Of a stretch of 64,000 nucleotides of DNA, positions 1-7,562 are shown one piece after another. The translations under genes were made by a program, and so were the position numbers. The stretch lies in contig NZ_JASNRD010000007.1 in the NCBI RefSeq assembly GCF_030412015.1, positions 117,681 to 181,680 of the forward strand, in the 5' to 3' direction. The notes below the pieces were generated by a model, which had not been told where the DNA came from, made no database searches, and worked only from the letters and a program-made list of their open reading frames with translations. Numbering within the stretch: position 1 is the first letter of the stretch; each line of letters opens with the position of its first letter. Origin of the DNA: Massilia sp. YIM B02763. Lineage in GTDB: Bacteria > Pseudomonadota > Gammaproteobacteria > Burkholderiales > Burkholderiaceae_D.

Positions 1-503
1 TGCTGCGCCAGGTCGCTGCACTCCTTGGCCAGCGGGCCGCTGCCGAGGAACAGGATGCGCGTCTGCAGGAAGCGCAGCTCGGAACTCTTGAAGAACACCA
101 TGCGCGCCGTGACGATGCCGACGCCGGCGATGCCGAACACCAGGGCCAGGATGCCGCGTCCGAAGTACAGGTCGGGGGCAACGTAGAACACCAGGGTCAG
201 GATCAGGAAGCCCATCAGGAACGAGGGCATCAGTTTCATGAACAGCGGATTGCGCAGGCCCTCGTTGAAGTCGAGCTGGTACATGCCCATCGCGCTCATG
301 CTGAAGATGATGGCGGCGGTAAAGGCGATCGCGGAGGTGAAGAAGTGGTTCAGGTTCTCGAGGTTCGCCAGGCTGACCGGCTGGCCCAGGTCCATGAAGC
401 GCACCGCGGCGCCGACGTAGGCCGCGCCGAGCAGCACCAGCACCTCGACGAACAGCAGGACGAATACGATTTTCGATACGTAGTGGTTGGCAATCCTAAG
501 CAC
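1..503 (-). CDS. EpsB-like sugar transferase, PEP-CTERM/XrtA type (N-terminal part only)
   Basis: The gene starts with GTG at 503 and runs leftwards off the window, so only about 167 N-terminal residues are visible. The start is supported by GGAG six bases upstream, and the protein opens MLRIANHYVSKIVFVLLFVE. It then shows several hydrophobic membrane segments and enters a Rossmann-like stretch (ILFLGSGPLAKE). This opening is characteristic of the TIGR03013 family: membrane undecaprenyl-phosphate sugar transferases that start repeat-unit assembly of the exopolysaccharide linked to the XrtA/PEP-CTERM system. The catalytic C-terminal bacterial sugar transferase domain should lie left of the window. 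It is co-oriented with the UDP-sugar dehydrogenase to its right. Family call is good; the substrate sugar is unknown. Confidence 0.8.
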   Translation of the reverse strand, partial: MLRIANHYVSKIVFVLLFVEVLVLLGAAYVGAAVRFMDLGQPVSLANLENLNHFFTSAIAFTAAIIFSMSAMGMYQLDFNEGLRNPLFMKLMPSFLMGFLILTLVFYVAPDLYFGRGILALVFGIAGVGIVTARMVFFKSSELRFLQTRILFLGSGPLAKECSDLAQ

Positions 504-770
504 GATGGTCTCCGAAAAGCTGGCCGGTTTTCATGGTCGAGACAGCGCACGGACGCACGTCGGGCAGACATCCGGCGGCACGGACGGCTGGCATGGAGGA
601 CTGGGGCGTGGAAACGCTCGGAACGCTTATCGTTTTCATTGCTAATACGAAAGACCAGGAACGGTTGCCGGTTCGGCATCGCCCCTCGTCGCACGACAGT
701 AGGGGTAGCTCGGGCGGACGAACCGCCCGGGTAGTTCATTCACATCGACTTGCAACACTCGCCGAGGCGC

Positions 771-2060
771 TTACAGGCGCCAGACGCAATAGCCGGCTTC
801 GCGGATCAGGCGCGGGTCGAACTGCGCCTTGACGTCGACGAAGCAGCCGCCGTCGTTCAGCTTGGACTGGATTTCCGGCAGGCTGCGCTCCAGCACTTCC
901 TTGTGGGCCACGGCGGCGATGAAGGCGTCGGCCTTCGGCAGGCTGTCCCAGCTTTCCAGCTCGATGCCGTATTCGTGGCGCGCCTCGTCCGCGTCCGCGA
1001 CGGGATCGTGCACGTGCACTTCGACGCCGTAGGACTGCAGTTCGTAGACGATGTCCGCGACCTTCGAATTGCGCAAATCGGGGCAATTTTCCTTGAAGGT
1101 CAGGCCGACCACGTTGACCTTCGATCCCTTCACGTGGAAGCCGGCCGAGATGATCGACTTGACGGTCTTCTCCGCCACGAACTTGGCCATGCCGTCGTTG
1201 ATGCGGCGGCCGGCCAGGATCACCTGCGGGTGGTAGCCGATCATTTCCGCCTTGTGGGTCAGGTAATACGGGTCGACGCCGATGCAGTGGCCGCCCACCA
1301 GGCCGGGACGGAACGGCAGGAAGTTCCATTTGGTGCCGGCGGCCTTCAGCACCTCGAGGGTGTCGATGCCGATCTTGTCGAAAATGATCGCCAGTTCGTT
1401 CATCAGCGCGATGTTCAGGTCGCGCTGGGTGTTTTCGATGACCTTCGCCGCTTCCGCCACCTTCAGGCTGGAAGCGCGGTGCACGCCGGCCTGCACCACG
1501 GTTTCGTACATGGCGGCGACGCGTTCCAGCGTTTCGGCGTCGTCGCCGGAAACGACCTTCATCACGTTGGTCAGCGTGTGTTCCTTGTCGCCCGGGTTGA
1601 TGCGCTCCGGCGAGAAGCCGACGTGGAAGTCTTCCTTCCACTTCATGCCCGAGAAGCGCTCCAGCACGGGGATGCAGACTTCCTCGGTCGCGCCCGGATA
1701 CACGGTCGATTCGTAGATGACGATCGCGCCGCGCTTCATGACCTTGCCGACCGTCTCGCTGGCGCTGATCAGCGGCGCGAAGTCCGGCACGTGGGCGATG
1801 TCGACGGGGGTCGGAACGGCAACCAGGATGTAGTCGGCCTTGGACAGCGCATCGGGATCGGTCGTCGCGGTCAGGTGCTTCGCCTCGCGCAATTGCTCGC
1901 TCGAGACTTCGCCTGCCGGATCGATAAAGTTCCGGTAGCTTTCGATCTTCGAAGCCGACAGATCGAAACCGATCGTAGAGACTTTCTTGCCGAACTCGAC
2001 GGCAAGCGGCAAGCCTACATAACCCAACCCGACAACTGCAATAACCTCATCTGGCTTCAT
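771..2060 (-). CDS. tviB: UDP-N-acetylhexosamine 6-dehydrogenase, TviB/WbpO type
   Basis: Predicted NAD-dependent enzyme that oxidises a UDP-HexNAc (GlcNAc or GalNAc) at C6 to the uronic acid, a precursor for surface polysaccharide. It has the NAD-binding GLGYVG at residues 11-16, a long dimerisation helix region in the middle, and the catalytic-cysteine motif GGHCIGVDPYYLTHKAE with Cys at about 259. That last wording is typical of TviB/WbpO/CapL rather than of Ugd. About 429 residues, normal for the family. I chose ATG at 2060 because GGGGCGG lies just upstream; a GTG at 2075 would add five residues but has no ribosome site. Its neighbour downstream is the EpsB-like transferase, so a shared exopolysaccharide role is likely. 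GlcNAc versus GalNAc cannot be told from sequence alone. Confidence 0.85.
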   Translation of the reverse strand: MKPDEVIAVVGLGYVGLPLAVEFGKKVSTIGFDLSASKIESYRNFIDPAGEVSSEQLREAKHLTATTDPDALSKADYILVAVPTPVDIAHVPDFAPLISASETVGKVMKRGAIVIYESTVYPGATEEVCIPVLERFSGMKWKEDFHVGFSPERINPGDKEHTLTNVMKVVSGDDAETLERVAAMYETVVQAGVHRASSLKVAEAAKVIENTQRDLNIALMNELAIIFDKIGIDTLEVLKAAGTKWNFLPFRPGLVGGHCIGVDPYYLTHKAEMIGYHPQVILAGRRINDGMAKFVAEKTVKSIISAGFHVKGSKVNVVGLTFKENCPDLRNSKVADIVYELQSYGVEVHVHDPVADADEARHEYGIELESWDSLPKADAFIAAVAHKEVLERSLPEIQSKLNDGGCFVDVKAQFDPRLIREAGYCVWRL

Positions 2061-2524
2061 AGCGATCCGCCCCACAAATTTGCAAAATTTACAACTTTAA
2101 ATATAGCACGGAAAATATTAACAGCTCAATGCGCGCACGATTGAGCACACACGGCAACAACAATTGTTGCCGGGACATGGTCCGGCCACCCTGCACACCG
2201 CCTCCGCGTCATGACGAGCAGCAGTGCATGCAGAGATATTAACATTTTCTCGATTACAAGTTATTAACAAGCCATATCGTGTGCGGATACGGGTGTGGGT
2301 CCTCGCACGATGTGTAGGGTAAAGGGGCGCCAAGTCGCCAAGGCAAGCGCGACGTACTGACAAGCATTCAGATGTGCTTGGGAACAACAGAAAACGGTGC
2401 CAGTCTGTCGAGACCGGGAAGCGCCGCGTGATCGGCGCGGTACTGCCAGCTATACGTACTGCGGAACAAGAACTTTGTGTCACTACGCAAAGCAGTATAG
2501 CGACTAATGTTCAGTTCCGGAACA
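2061..2524. other. Intergenic region upstream of tviB
   Basis: AT-richer spacer between the acyltransferase and tviB. No convincing gene: a reading frame on the minus strand at 2118-2483 is rich in Cys, Arg and Thr and has no recognisable fold or ribosome site. The right part probably carries only the acyltransferase 3' end and untranslated sequence; the left part carries the tviB promoter described separately. Confidence 0.5.
2100..2129 (-). promoter_or_regulatory. Candidate sigma-70 promoter for tviB
   Basis: Reading the minus strand, TTGAGC (2124-2129) and TATATT (2100-2105) are separated by 18 bases, and the -10 is preceded by TG one base away (extended -10). It lies 40 bases upstream of the chosen tviB start. 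Matches to consensus are good at -10 and moderate at -35. No mapped transcription start is available. Confidence 0.45.
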
Positions 2525-3634
2525 TTAATTGTTAGTTGTCGACGCCGAAGGATTCATATTTGCCACAGTGACCGCAGGCGCGGCGACGGGCATGGCTTGC
2601 CCGGCCTGCGCGGGCAAGCCGGCCGGGCGGCGTGCGCGTCCACCGAGCGCGAATTGCAACATCCCGGGCATGACCTTCATGCCGGCGCGATACAGCAGGA
2701 CCATCAGGGCGGTGGTGAGGACCGGCGTGGCGACCCAGTACATAGGATAGGGAACGACATCGCCGACGCGCTGGTAGAGCTGCCAGCTGATGACCAGCAC
2801 CGGCGCATGGGCCATGAACAGAAAGAAGCTGTATTTGTTCATCCGCACGCACCATTGTCCGAAGCGCGACTGGACGAACAGGGCGCTAGCCGGCCATACC
2901 AGCATGGGAGATACCAGCCGCAGCAGCGTCGTGTTCGCATTGCGGAAATAGATGATGGAGGCGCACAGCACGAGGAAGACCAGCAGGCAGGGCCAGGCAT
3001 ACTCGTCCCAGGCGCGCAGTTCCCATTTGCAGCAGGCGACCATCCCGCCCATATAGAAGACGATCGGCATCGTGTCGCGCAGGACGAACGGACCGTCGAG
3101 GTTATTCAGGAAGAAGGCGACGCAGAATGCCAGCCCGATGAAGGGCATGTGCCGCAACAACAGGCCCAGCAGGGGCGTGATCAGCACCAGCGCCATCATG
3201 TCGCGCAAAAAATTCAACGGGTAGTTGATCGGCGCACTGGTCAAGCCGAAGACCGCGTTCGCCCACACCATCGGGTCGCTGGACGTCAGGTCGTAGGACA
3301 GCTTGAGACCGGCAAACGACACCGCCAGCCAGGCGATGGCGACCATCGGCAGGTTGAATACAAGGAAAGGGAGCAGCAGGGAGCGCGCTTTCTTCAGCAG
3401 CAGCTTCTTCGGCGCCAGGTCCAGGTTGGCGTGGAAGACCAGGTAGCCGGAAATGAACGTGAGCACCGGCACCGTCGTGCGGAACATGGCGTTCTGGAAG
3501 AACGCCTTGAACAGCGAAAACCCATCGTTGCCGACATCGGCGATCGCGACATACTGCGGCGTATGCAGTACGACGACGCCGAAGATCATGACGAAGCGTA
3601 ATAGATCAAAACGCTGGCGAACGTTGGTGTCCAA
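2525..3634 (-). CDS. Acyltransferase family 3 membrane protein (OafA/WecH-like)
   Basis: Integral membrane O-acyltransferase that would transfer acetyl or another acyl group to a sugar of a surface glycan. The protein has about ten hydrophobic helices and the family's N-terminal RFDLLRFVMIFGVVVLHT segment, where the His after the first helix is the expected catalytic residue. I placed the start at TTG 3634 because AGGAGC sits six bases upstream and the protein then opens MDTNVRQRFDLLRF, as usual for the family. An ATG at 3724 is in frame and would add 30 residues of low-complexity, Cys/Ser-rich sequence without a proper ribosome site. The last 50 residues are a hydrophilic Ala/Pro/Asn-rich tail. 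It lies next to polysaccharide genes, which fits glycan decoration. Substrate unknown. Confidence 0.75.
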   Translation of the reverse strand: MDTNVRQRFDLLRFVMIFGVVVLHTPQYVAIADVGNDGFSLFKAFFQNAMFRTTVPVLTFISGYLVFHANLDLAPKKLLLKKARSLLLPFLVFNLPMVAIAWLAVSFAGLKLSYDLTSSDPMVWANAVFGLTSAPINYPLNFLRDMMALVLITPLLGLLLRHMPFIGLAFCVAFFLNNLDGPFVLRDTMPIVFYMGGMVACCKWELRAWDEYAWPCLLVFLVLCASIIYFRNANTTLLRLVSPMLVWPASALFVQSRFGQWCVRMNKYSFFLFMAHAPVLVISWQLYQRVGDVVPYPMYWVATPVLTTALMVLLYRAGMKVMPGMLQFALGGRARRPAGLPAQAGQAMPVAAPAVTVANMNPSASTTNN

Positions 3635-3868
3635 CTGGTAGCTCCTGTTGCCGACGCGGGGATGGGGCAGCGGCTTGCATGGATCTGCGCATGAGGAGGA
3701 CGAATCAACAAACGCCCTACACATCCTTGAGGATCGTCAAGCAGACGATATATTTTTTTCAAGCTGTATGCTACGGCGCACAATAGAAGTCAGTCAATAT
3801 TTACGCTGACTGTGGGAGGCGCACGACAGGAAGGGTGGCGAAATCCGCCGGATGGGAGAACCGGGAGG

Positions 3869-3944
3869 TGGCGCGGCTGGCTGGGATCGAACCAGCGACC
3901 CTTGGCTTCGGAGGCCAATACTCTATCCACTGAGCTACAGCCGC
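3869..3944 (-). tRNA. tRNA-Arg (anticodon CCG)
   Basis: A 76-base cloverleaf on the minus strand: acceptor GCGGCTG pairs with CAGCCGC, D-arm GCTC, anticodon stem TTGGC/GCCAA around loop CTCCGAA (anticodon CCG), T-arm GCTGG-TTCGATC-CCAGC, discriminator G, and encoded CCA (3869-3871). It reads arginine CGG codons. It stands alone between the acyltransferase and the cytochrome c gene. Confidence 0.95.
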
Positions 3945-4120
3945 GCTGGGTGAGGCGATGCGAAGGATACAGTCTTTCCGGGAGCGCGTCTACGGCGCCG
4001 CTCCGAAATTGCGTTTCCAGCAATGATCTTTGGGTCTATAATCGTCGCGGGATACATTGCGTACAAGCATTCGCACGGCAGTCCGGAGACACAGGTTTTT
4101 TTAATTTCATTAAGGAAATC

Positions 4121-5029
4121 ATGAGCGACGCACATAATAAAGACGAGCAATCCCTCATCAAGACCCCCAAACAATTGATTGTTGCCGTCGCCGGTTTCTT
4201 CCTGGTGATTGTCCTCGGCATCATCCTCCTCGTTACCTTCGTCACCAACAAACCGCTCGCGGGCGCCGGCTCGACCGGCCAGGGCGCGGAATCCGTCGAA
4301 GCGCGGATCCAGCCCGTGGCGGCGGTCGGCTTCTCCTTCAAGGATGCGAATGCACCGAAGGTGCTGCAGACGGGCGAAGCCGTGTATGCGGCCGTCTGCG
4401 CGGCCTGCCACGGCACCGGCGCGGCAGGCGCGCCCAAGACGGCGGACAAGGGCGCATGGGGCGCCCGTATCGCGCAGGGCTACGACACGCTCGTCCAGCA
4501 CGCGGTCCAGGGCATCCGGGCGATGCCGCCCAAGGGCGGCAATCCGGACCTGGACGACGTCGAGGTGGCGCGCGCCGTCGTGTACATGACCAACCAGAGC
4601 GGCGCCAAGTTCAAGGAGCCGGAGGTGCCGGCGGCGCCCGCGCAAACAGCCCAGGCGGCCCCGGCGGCCGATGCGCCGGCTGCCGATGCTCCTGCCGCTG
4701 CTCCCGCGGCGGCGGCGGCCAGCACGGCCGCACCGGCCCCCGCCGCTGCGCCGGCAGTCGCAGCCGCCCCGGCCGGCGCCGATACGGGCAAGGCCTTGTA
4801 CGGCACGGCCTGCGTGGCCTGCCACGGGGCCGGCATCGCGGGCGCGCCCAAGTTCGGCGACAAGGGCGCCTGGGCGCCGCGCATCGCGCAAGGCAATACG
4901 GTCCTGTACGACCACGTGATCAAGGGCTTCCAGGGCAAGGCCGGCGTCATGCCGCCCAAGGGCGGCGCATCCGCTCCCGATCCCGACGTGAAGGCGGCCG
5001 TCGACTACATGGTGGCCGCGGCCAAGTAA
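4121..5029 (+). CDS. Membrane-anchored di-haem cytochrome c (c5-like)
   Basis: Electron carrier facing the periplasm. One N-terminal membrane anchor (about residues 16-42, LIVAVAGFFLVIVLGIILLV) is followed by two cytochrome c domains of about 85 residues each. Haem sites are CAACH in the first and CVACH in the second, each with a later MPPKGG supplying the Met axial ligand. The domains are joined by a roughly 60-residue Ala/Pro/Asp linker, probably flexible. The two domains resemble each other closely, suggesting internal duplication. Start is ATG at 4121 with TAAGGA seven bases upstream. Proteins of this build feed electrons to cytochrome c oxidases in Burkholderiales; the actual partner is unknown. 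It ends just before a strong bidirectional terminator. Confidence 0.88.
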   Translation: MSDAHNKDEQSLIKTPKQLIVAVAGFFLVIVLGIILLVTFVTNKPLAGAGSTGQGAESVEARIQPVAAVGFSFKDANAPKVLQTGEAVYAAVCAACHGTGAAGAPKTADKGAWGARIAQGYDTLVQHAVQGIRAMPPKGGNPDLDDVEVARAVVYMTNQSGAKFKEPEVPAAPAQTAQAAPAADAPAADAPAAAPAAAAASTAAPAPAAAPAVAAAPAGADTGKALYGTACVACHGAGIAGAPKFGDKGAWAPRIAQGNTVLYDHVIKGFQGKAGVMPPKGGASAPDPDVKAAVDYMVAAAK

Positions 5030-5072
5030 GAGCCTATCCCGGTAGGCGGGAGTCGTTACTGACCCCGCCATG

Positions 5073-5104
5073 AAAAATGCCCCGCTTGGCGGGGCATTTT
5101 TTTT
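5073..5104. terminator. Bidirectional intrinsic terminator
   Basis: A 13-bp stem (arms 5073-5085 and 5089-5101) with a three-base loop, A-run on the left and eight T on the right. It separates the convergent cytochrome c and PEP-CTERM genes and can stop both transcripts. Confidence 0.9.
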
Positions 5105-5117
5105 GATCCGGCTGGAG

Positions 5118-5747
5118 TCAAGCGCGGCGCCGCGTCGCGATGCCGGCGGCTGCCAGGCCGATCGCGCACAGCAGGATGCTGCCCGGCTCCGGAACGGCAT
5201 TGACGCGTTCTCCGACGATGAATTCGACGCTGATGCCGGCGATCCGGGATGCGTCGATGTCGCCGAAGCCGAGGGCGTCGTTCACGTTCGGGAACAGGCC
5301 GTTCCACGGATCGGTCTGGGCGACGTTGCCCTGCAGGTCGTCGAACGTCGCCAGGATCTGGTTGTCGATATCGAACAGGATCACGGTCGCATCGCGCAAG
5401 ACGACGTCCGTCGTCAGGTCGTAGCCGTTGCCGTCGGTGCCGATGCCGAAGATGGCGGTTTCATCGTTAACGGGGAACAGGCTGCCGTTGGCGCGCAGGT
5501 CGAAGGTGATGCGGCTCTGGCCATTGCCGAGGGCGGTTTCCGACTCGTTGACCGTCAACAGCAGGCCGGCGCGCTCGGAGGTCGCGGCGAGCCCATCGAA
5601 ACGGGTCACCCCCAGGAAGGGATTGCCGCTGGCGCTGCCTTCCAAATAGAAGGTGTAACCAGAATCGGCGGCGACGAACGGCAGCGCCCAGGCTGGCATT
5701 GCCAGCAGGCCCAGGAGCAGGAATAGCGGATACAGAAGTTTCTTCAT
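5118..5747 (-). CDS. PEP-CTERM sorting-domain protein
   Basis: Secreted protein of 209 residues. It has an N-terminal signal peptide (MKKLLYPLFLLLGLLAMPAWA), a beta-rich middle of unknown function with many Asp and Gly, and a C-terminal sorting tail: VPEPGSILLCAIGLAAAGIA followed by TRRRA. That tail (Pro-Glu-Pro, hydrophobic helix, Arg cluster) is the PEP-CTERM signal, processed by an EpsH/XrtA exosortase in cells that make the matching exopolysaccharide. The EpsB-like gene at the left edge belongs to that system. AAGGGG upstream of ATG supports the start. No exosortase is in the window. The body has no family I recognise. A sigma-54-like promoter lies upstream. Confidence 0.88.
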   Translation of the reverse strand: MKKLLYPLFLLLGLLAMPAWALPFVAADSGYTFYLEGSASGNPFLGVTRFDGLAATSERAGLLLTVNESETALGNGQSRITFDLRANGSLFPVNDETAIFGIGTDGNGYDLTTDVVLRDATVILFDIDNQILATFDDLQGNVAQTDPWNGLFPNVNDALGFGDIDASRIAGISVEFIVGERVNAVPEPGSILLCAIGLAAAGIATRRRA

Positions 5748-6272
5748 GTTTTCCCCTTGAGTAAATATATTTTCAAGGTTGTCAAAGCAAATTCTATTCC
5801 CGCCGCAATTGATATAGAAGAATCAAGTACTTGTGTCGCCCAATGCCGGCCTTGCGAAATTCATGTAAGGAAAATCGACATGATGCAGCATCGACGCAAC
5901 ACATTCTTGTCGTGGCGCCCTCCTGCATGATGAGAAAAATGGCCCTTGCCCGAACAGGGACATCGACGAACTAAGTTCTATTTGGCAACACCATTTGCTG
6001 AATCCATTCTCTCAAATGCTGTTTCGGTTGGAAAACAAATAAACCGGACACGCGAAAGCTTGTCACGACGTCAAAACCGCTGAACACCCTGACAATTCCA
6101 TGATCGTTATGGCTAGAAAAATGGAAAATCGGGAACGACAATAAGCGAATTATTATTGTTAATCGTTACATATTTCCTGTAACAAAGGGTTACATACTGC
6201 CTCATGCAAACCTCGTACTCTGGGAGTTTCCAGCAGGAATAAATGCTGACCAGAATTTTTTACGAGGAAAAT
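5748..6272. other. Divergent intergenic region with a cluster of GTTACA sites
   Basis: 525 bases between the divergent PEP-CTERM and beta-helix genes, AT-richer than the surroundings and with no believable gene. The left end carries the sigma-54-like site. Near the right end are three GTTACA half-sites: 6165-6170 (+), 6178-6183 (as TGTAAC) and 6189-6194 (+). They sit 79 to 108 bases before the beta-helix start, a sensible place for an operator. The regulator is unknown. Confidence 0.4.
5787..5800 (-). promoter_or_regulatory. Possible sigma-54 (-24/-12) promoter of the PEP-CTERM gene
   Basis: On the minus strand GG (5799-5800) and GC (5787-5788) are exactly ten bases apart, within GGGAATAGAATTTGCTTTG. 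The -12 side (TTTGCT) fits sigma-54 well; the -24 side matches only at GG. It sits 40 bases upstream of the start codon. PEP-CTERM genes in Zoogloea are known to depend on RpoN, which makes the match more interesting. Weak on sequence alone. Confidence 0.35.
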
Positions 6273-7487
6273 ATGCGATTCACGCCTTCCCATGCCGCCT
6301 GCGCCGGCACCTCCTCCGCTGTCCGTTTTTCCCCTGTGCTGCTCGTCGCACTGGCCCTGGGCGCCAATGCGTCCGCCGCCACCTTGTCGGTGGGGCCAGG
6401 CAAGGCCTACGCCACGCCCTGCAAGGCGTTCGCCGCCGCCAAGGACGGCGACCTCGTCGAGATCGCCAACGCGACGTATAGCGGCGACGTCTGCGGCATC
6501 TATGCCAACAACCTGACCGTGCGCGGCGTCAACGGCCGTCCGAAGATCGATGCCGCCGGCAAGAATGCGATGGGCAAGGCGATCTGGGTCGTCGTCGGCA
6601 ACAACGTCACCATCGAGAACGTGGAAATGTATGGCGCCAAGGTGCCGGACAAGAACGGGGCCGCCCTGCGCCTGGAAGGCACGAAGTTCACGCTGCGCCT
6701 GGGCTTCCTGCACGATAACGAAAACGGCATCCTGAGCGGTGCCAATACGAACAGCGACGTGCTGATCGAGTACAGCGAGTTCGGCCACAATGGCTATGGC
6801 GACGGCTATTCGCACAATCTGTACATCGGCAACGTCAAGAGCCTGACCTTCCGCTACAACTTCTCGCACGACGCCAACGCCGGCCACAACCTGAAGTCGC
6901 GCGCCCAGGTCAATGCGATCTACAACAACCGCTTCTCGAGCCTGGCGCAGGGCGAGACCGGGACCACGGCGGCCGGCAAGCCCAGCTACGAGATCGACCT
7001 GCCGAACGCCGGCTCGTCCTACGTGGTCGGCAACGTGATCGAGCAGCCCGCCTCGAACAACAATCCGAACATGCTGGCCTACGGCGAGGAAGGCGCGACC
7101 AATCCGGCGCAAGACCTGTACGTGGTCAACAATACCTTCCTGAACGACTACAGCTCGGGCGGCACCTTCGTGATGGTCGGTTCCGGCGTGAGCAAGCCGG
7201 TGCTGCTGCAGAATAATATTTTCGGCGGCATGGGCACCGTGACCAACCAGACGGCGGCCATCGACAAGACCAACTACCGCTCGGCCGCGCCGGGCTTCGT
7301 CAACCGCGCCGCCTACGACCTGCGTCCGCTGGCCGGCAATGCGCTGGTGGTGAACGCCGGTTCCGTGCCTGGGGCCGCCGCGACGGGCTTCGGCCTCAAG
7401 CCGGGCGCCGTCTACAAGCACCGCGCATCGGGGGCCACCCGCGCCTACGACGGCAAGTACGACATCGGCGCCTACGAGGCCCAATAA
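6273..7487 (+). CDS. Secreted right-handed parallel beta-helix protein
   Basis: A 404-residue exported protein. A signal peptide (about 37 residues ending ...ALGANASA-A) is followed by repeated short beta-strand turns with many Asn, Gly and Val, the look of the pectate-lyase-like beta-helix fold (VVVGNNVTIENVEMYGA, SDVLIEYSEFGHNGYGDGYSHNLYIGN). Such proteins bind or cut polysaccharide; no catalytic residues can be assigned here. ATG at 6273 is preferred over one at 6243 because GAGG lies five bases upstream and the signal peptide then begins properly. The protein ends DIGAYEAQ, a common closing motif of this group. It lies close to exopolysaccharide and PEP-CTERM genes, so a role in matrix handling is plausible but inferred. 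Confidence 0.75.
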   Translation: MRFTPSHAACAGTSSAVRFSPVLLVALALGANASAATLSVGPGKAYATPCKAFAAAKDGDLVEIANATYSGDVCGIYANNLTVRGVNGRPKIDAAGKNAMGKAIWVVVGNNVTIENVEMYGAKVPDKNGAALRLEGTKFTLRLGFLHDNENGILSGANTNSDVLIEYSEFGHNGYGDGYSHNLYIGNVKSLTFRYNFSHDANAGHNLKSRAQVNAIYNNRFSSLAQGETGTTAAGKPSYEIDLPNAGSSYVVGNVIEQPASNNNPNMLAYGEEGATNPAQDLYVVNNTFLNDYSSGGTFVMVGSGVSKPVLLQNNIFGGMGTVTNQTAAIDKTNYRSAAPGFVNRAAYDLRPLAGNALVVNAGSVPGAAATGFGLKPGAVYKHRASGATRAYDGKYDIGAYEAQ

Positions 7488-7512
7488 GCCGTCCGCCGCA
7501 TCGCAAGAGCAA

Positions 7513-7546
7513 GAAAAAAAAGGGGTCGCGCAGGCGGCCCCTTTTT
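7513..7546. terminator. Bidirectional intrinsic terminator
   Basis: A-run, GGGGTCGC (7522-7529), loop GCAG, GCGGCCCC (7534-7541), T-run; one G-T wobble in the stem. It lies between the convergent beta-helix gene and the first M13 peptidase. Confidence 0.85.
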
Positions 7547-7562
7547 CATGGACGGTGTCCGC

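Noticed and set aside
2118..2483. A 121-codon minus-strand frame upstream of tviB
   Set aside because: Unusual Cys/Arg/Thr-rich composition, no ribosome site, overlaps the candidate tviB promoter, and no recognisable domain.
3812..4120. A longer start for the cytochrome c gene through the tRNA-Arg region
   Set aside because: The extension is read antisense through the tRNA and lacks protein character; ATG 4121 has a ribosome site and starts just before the membrane anchor.
5984..5998. TTGGCAACACCATTTGCT as a sigma-54 promoter for the beta-helix gene
   Set aside because: GG and GC are eleven bases apart instead of ten, and the site is 275 bases before the start codon.
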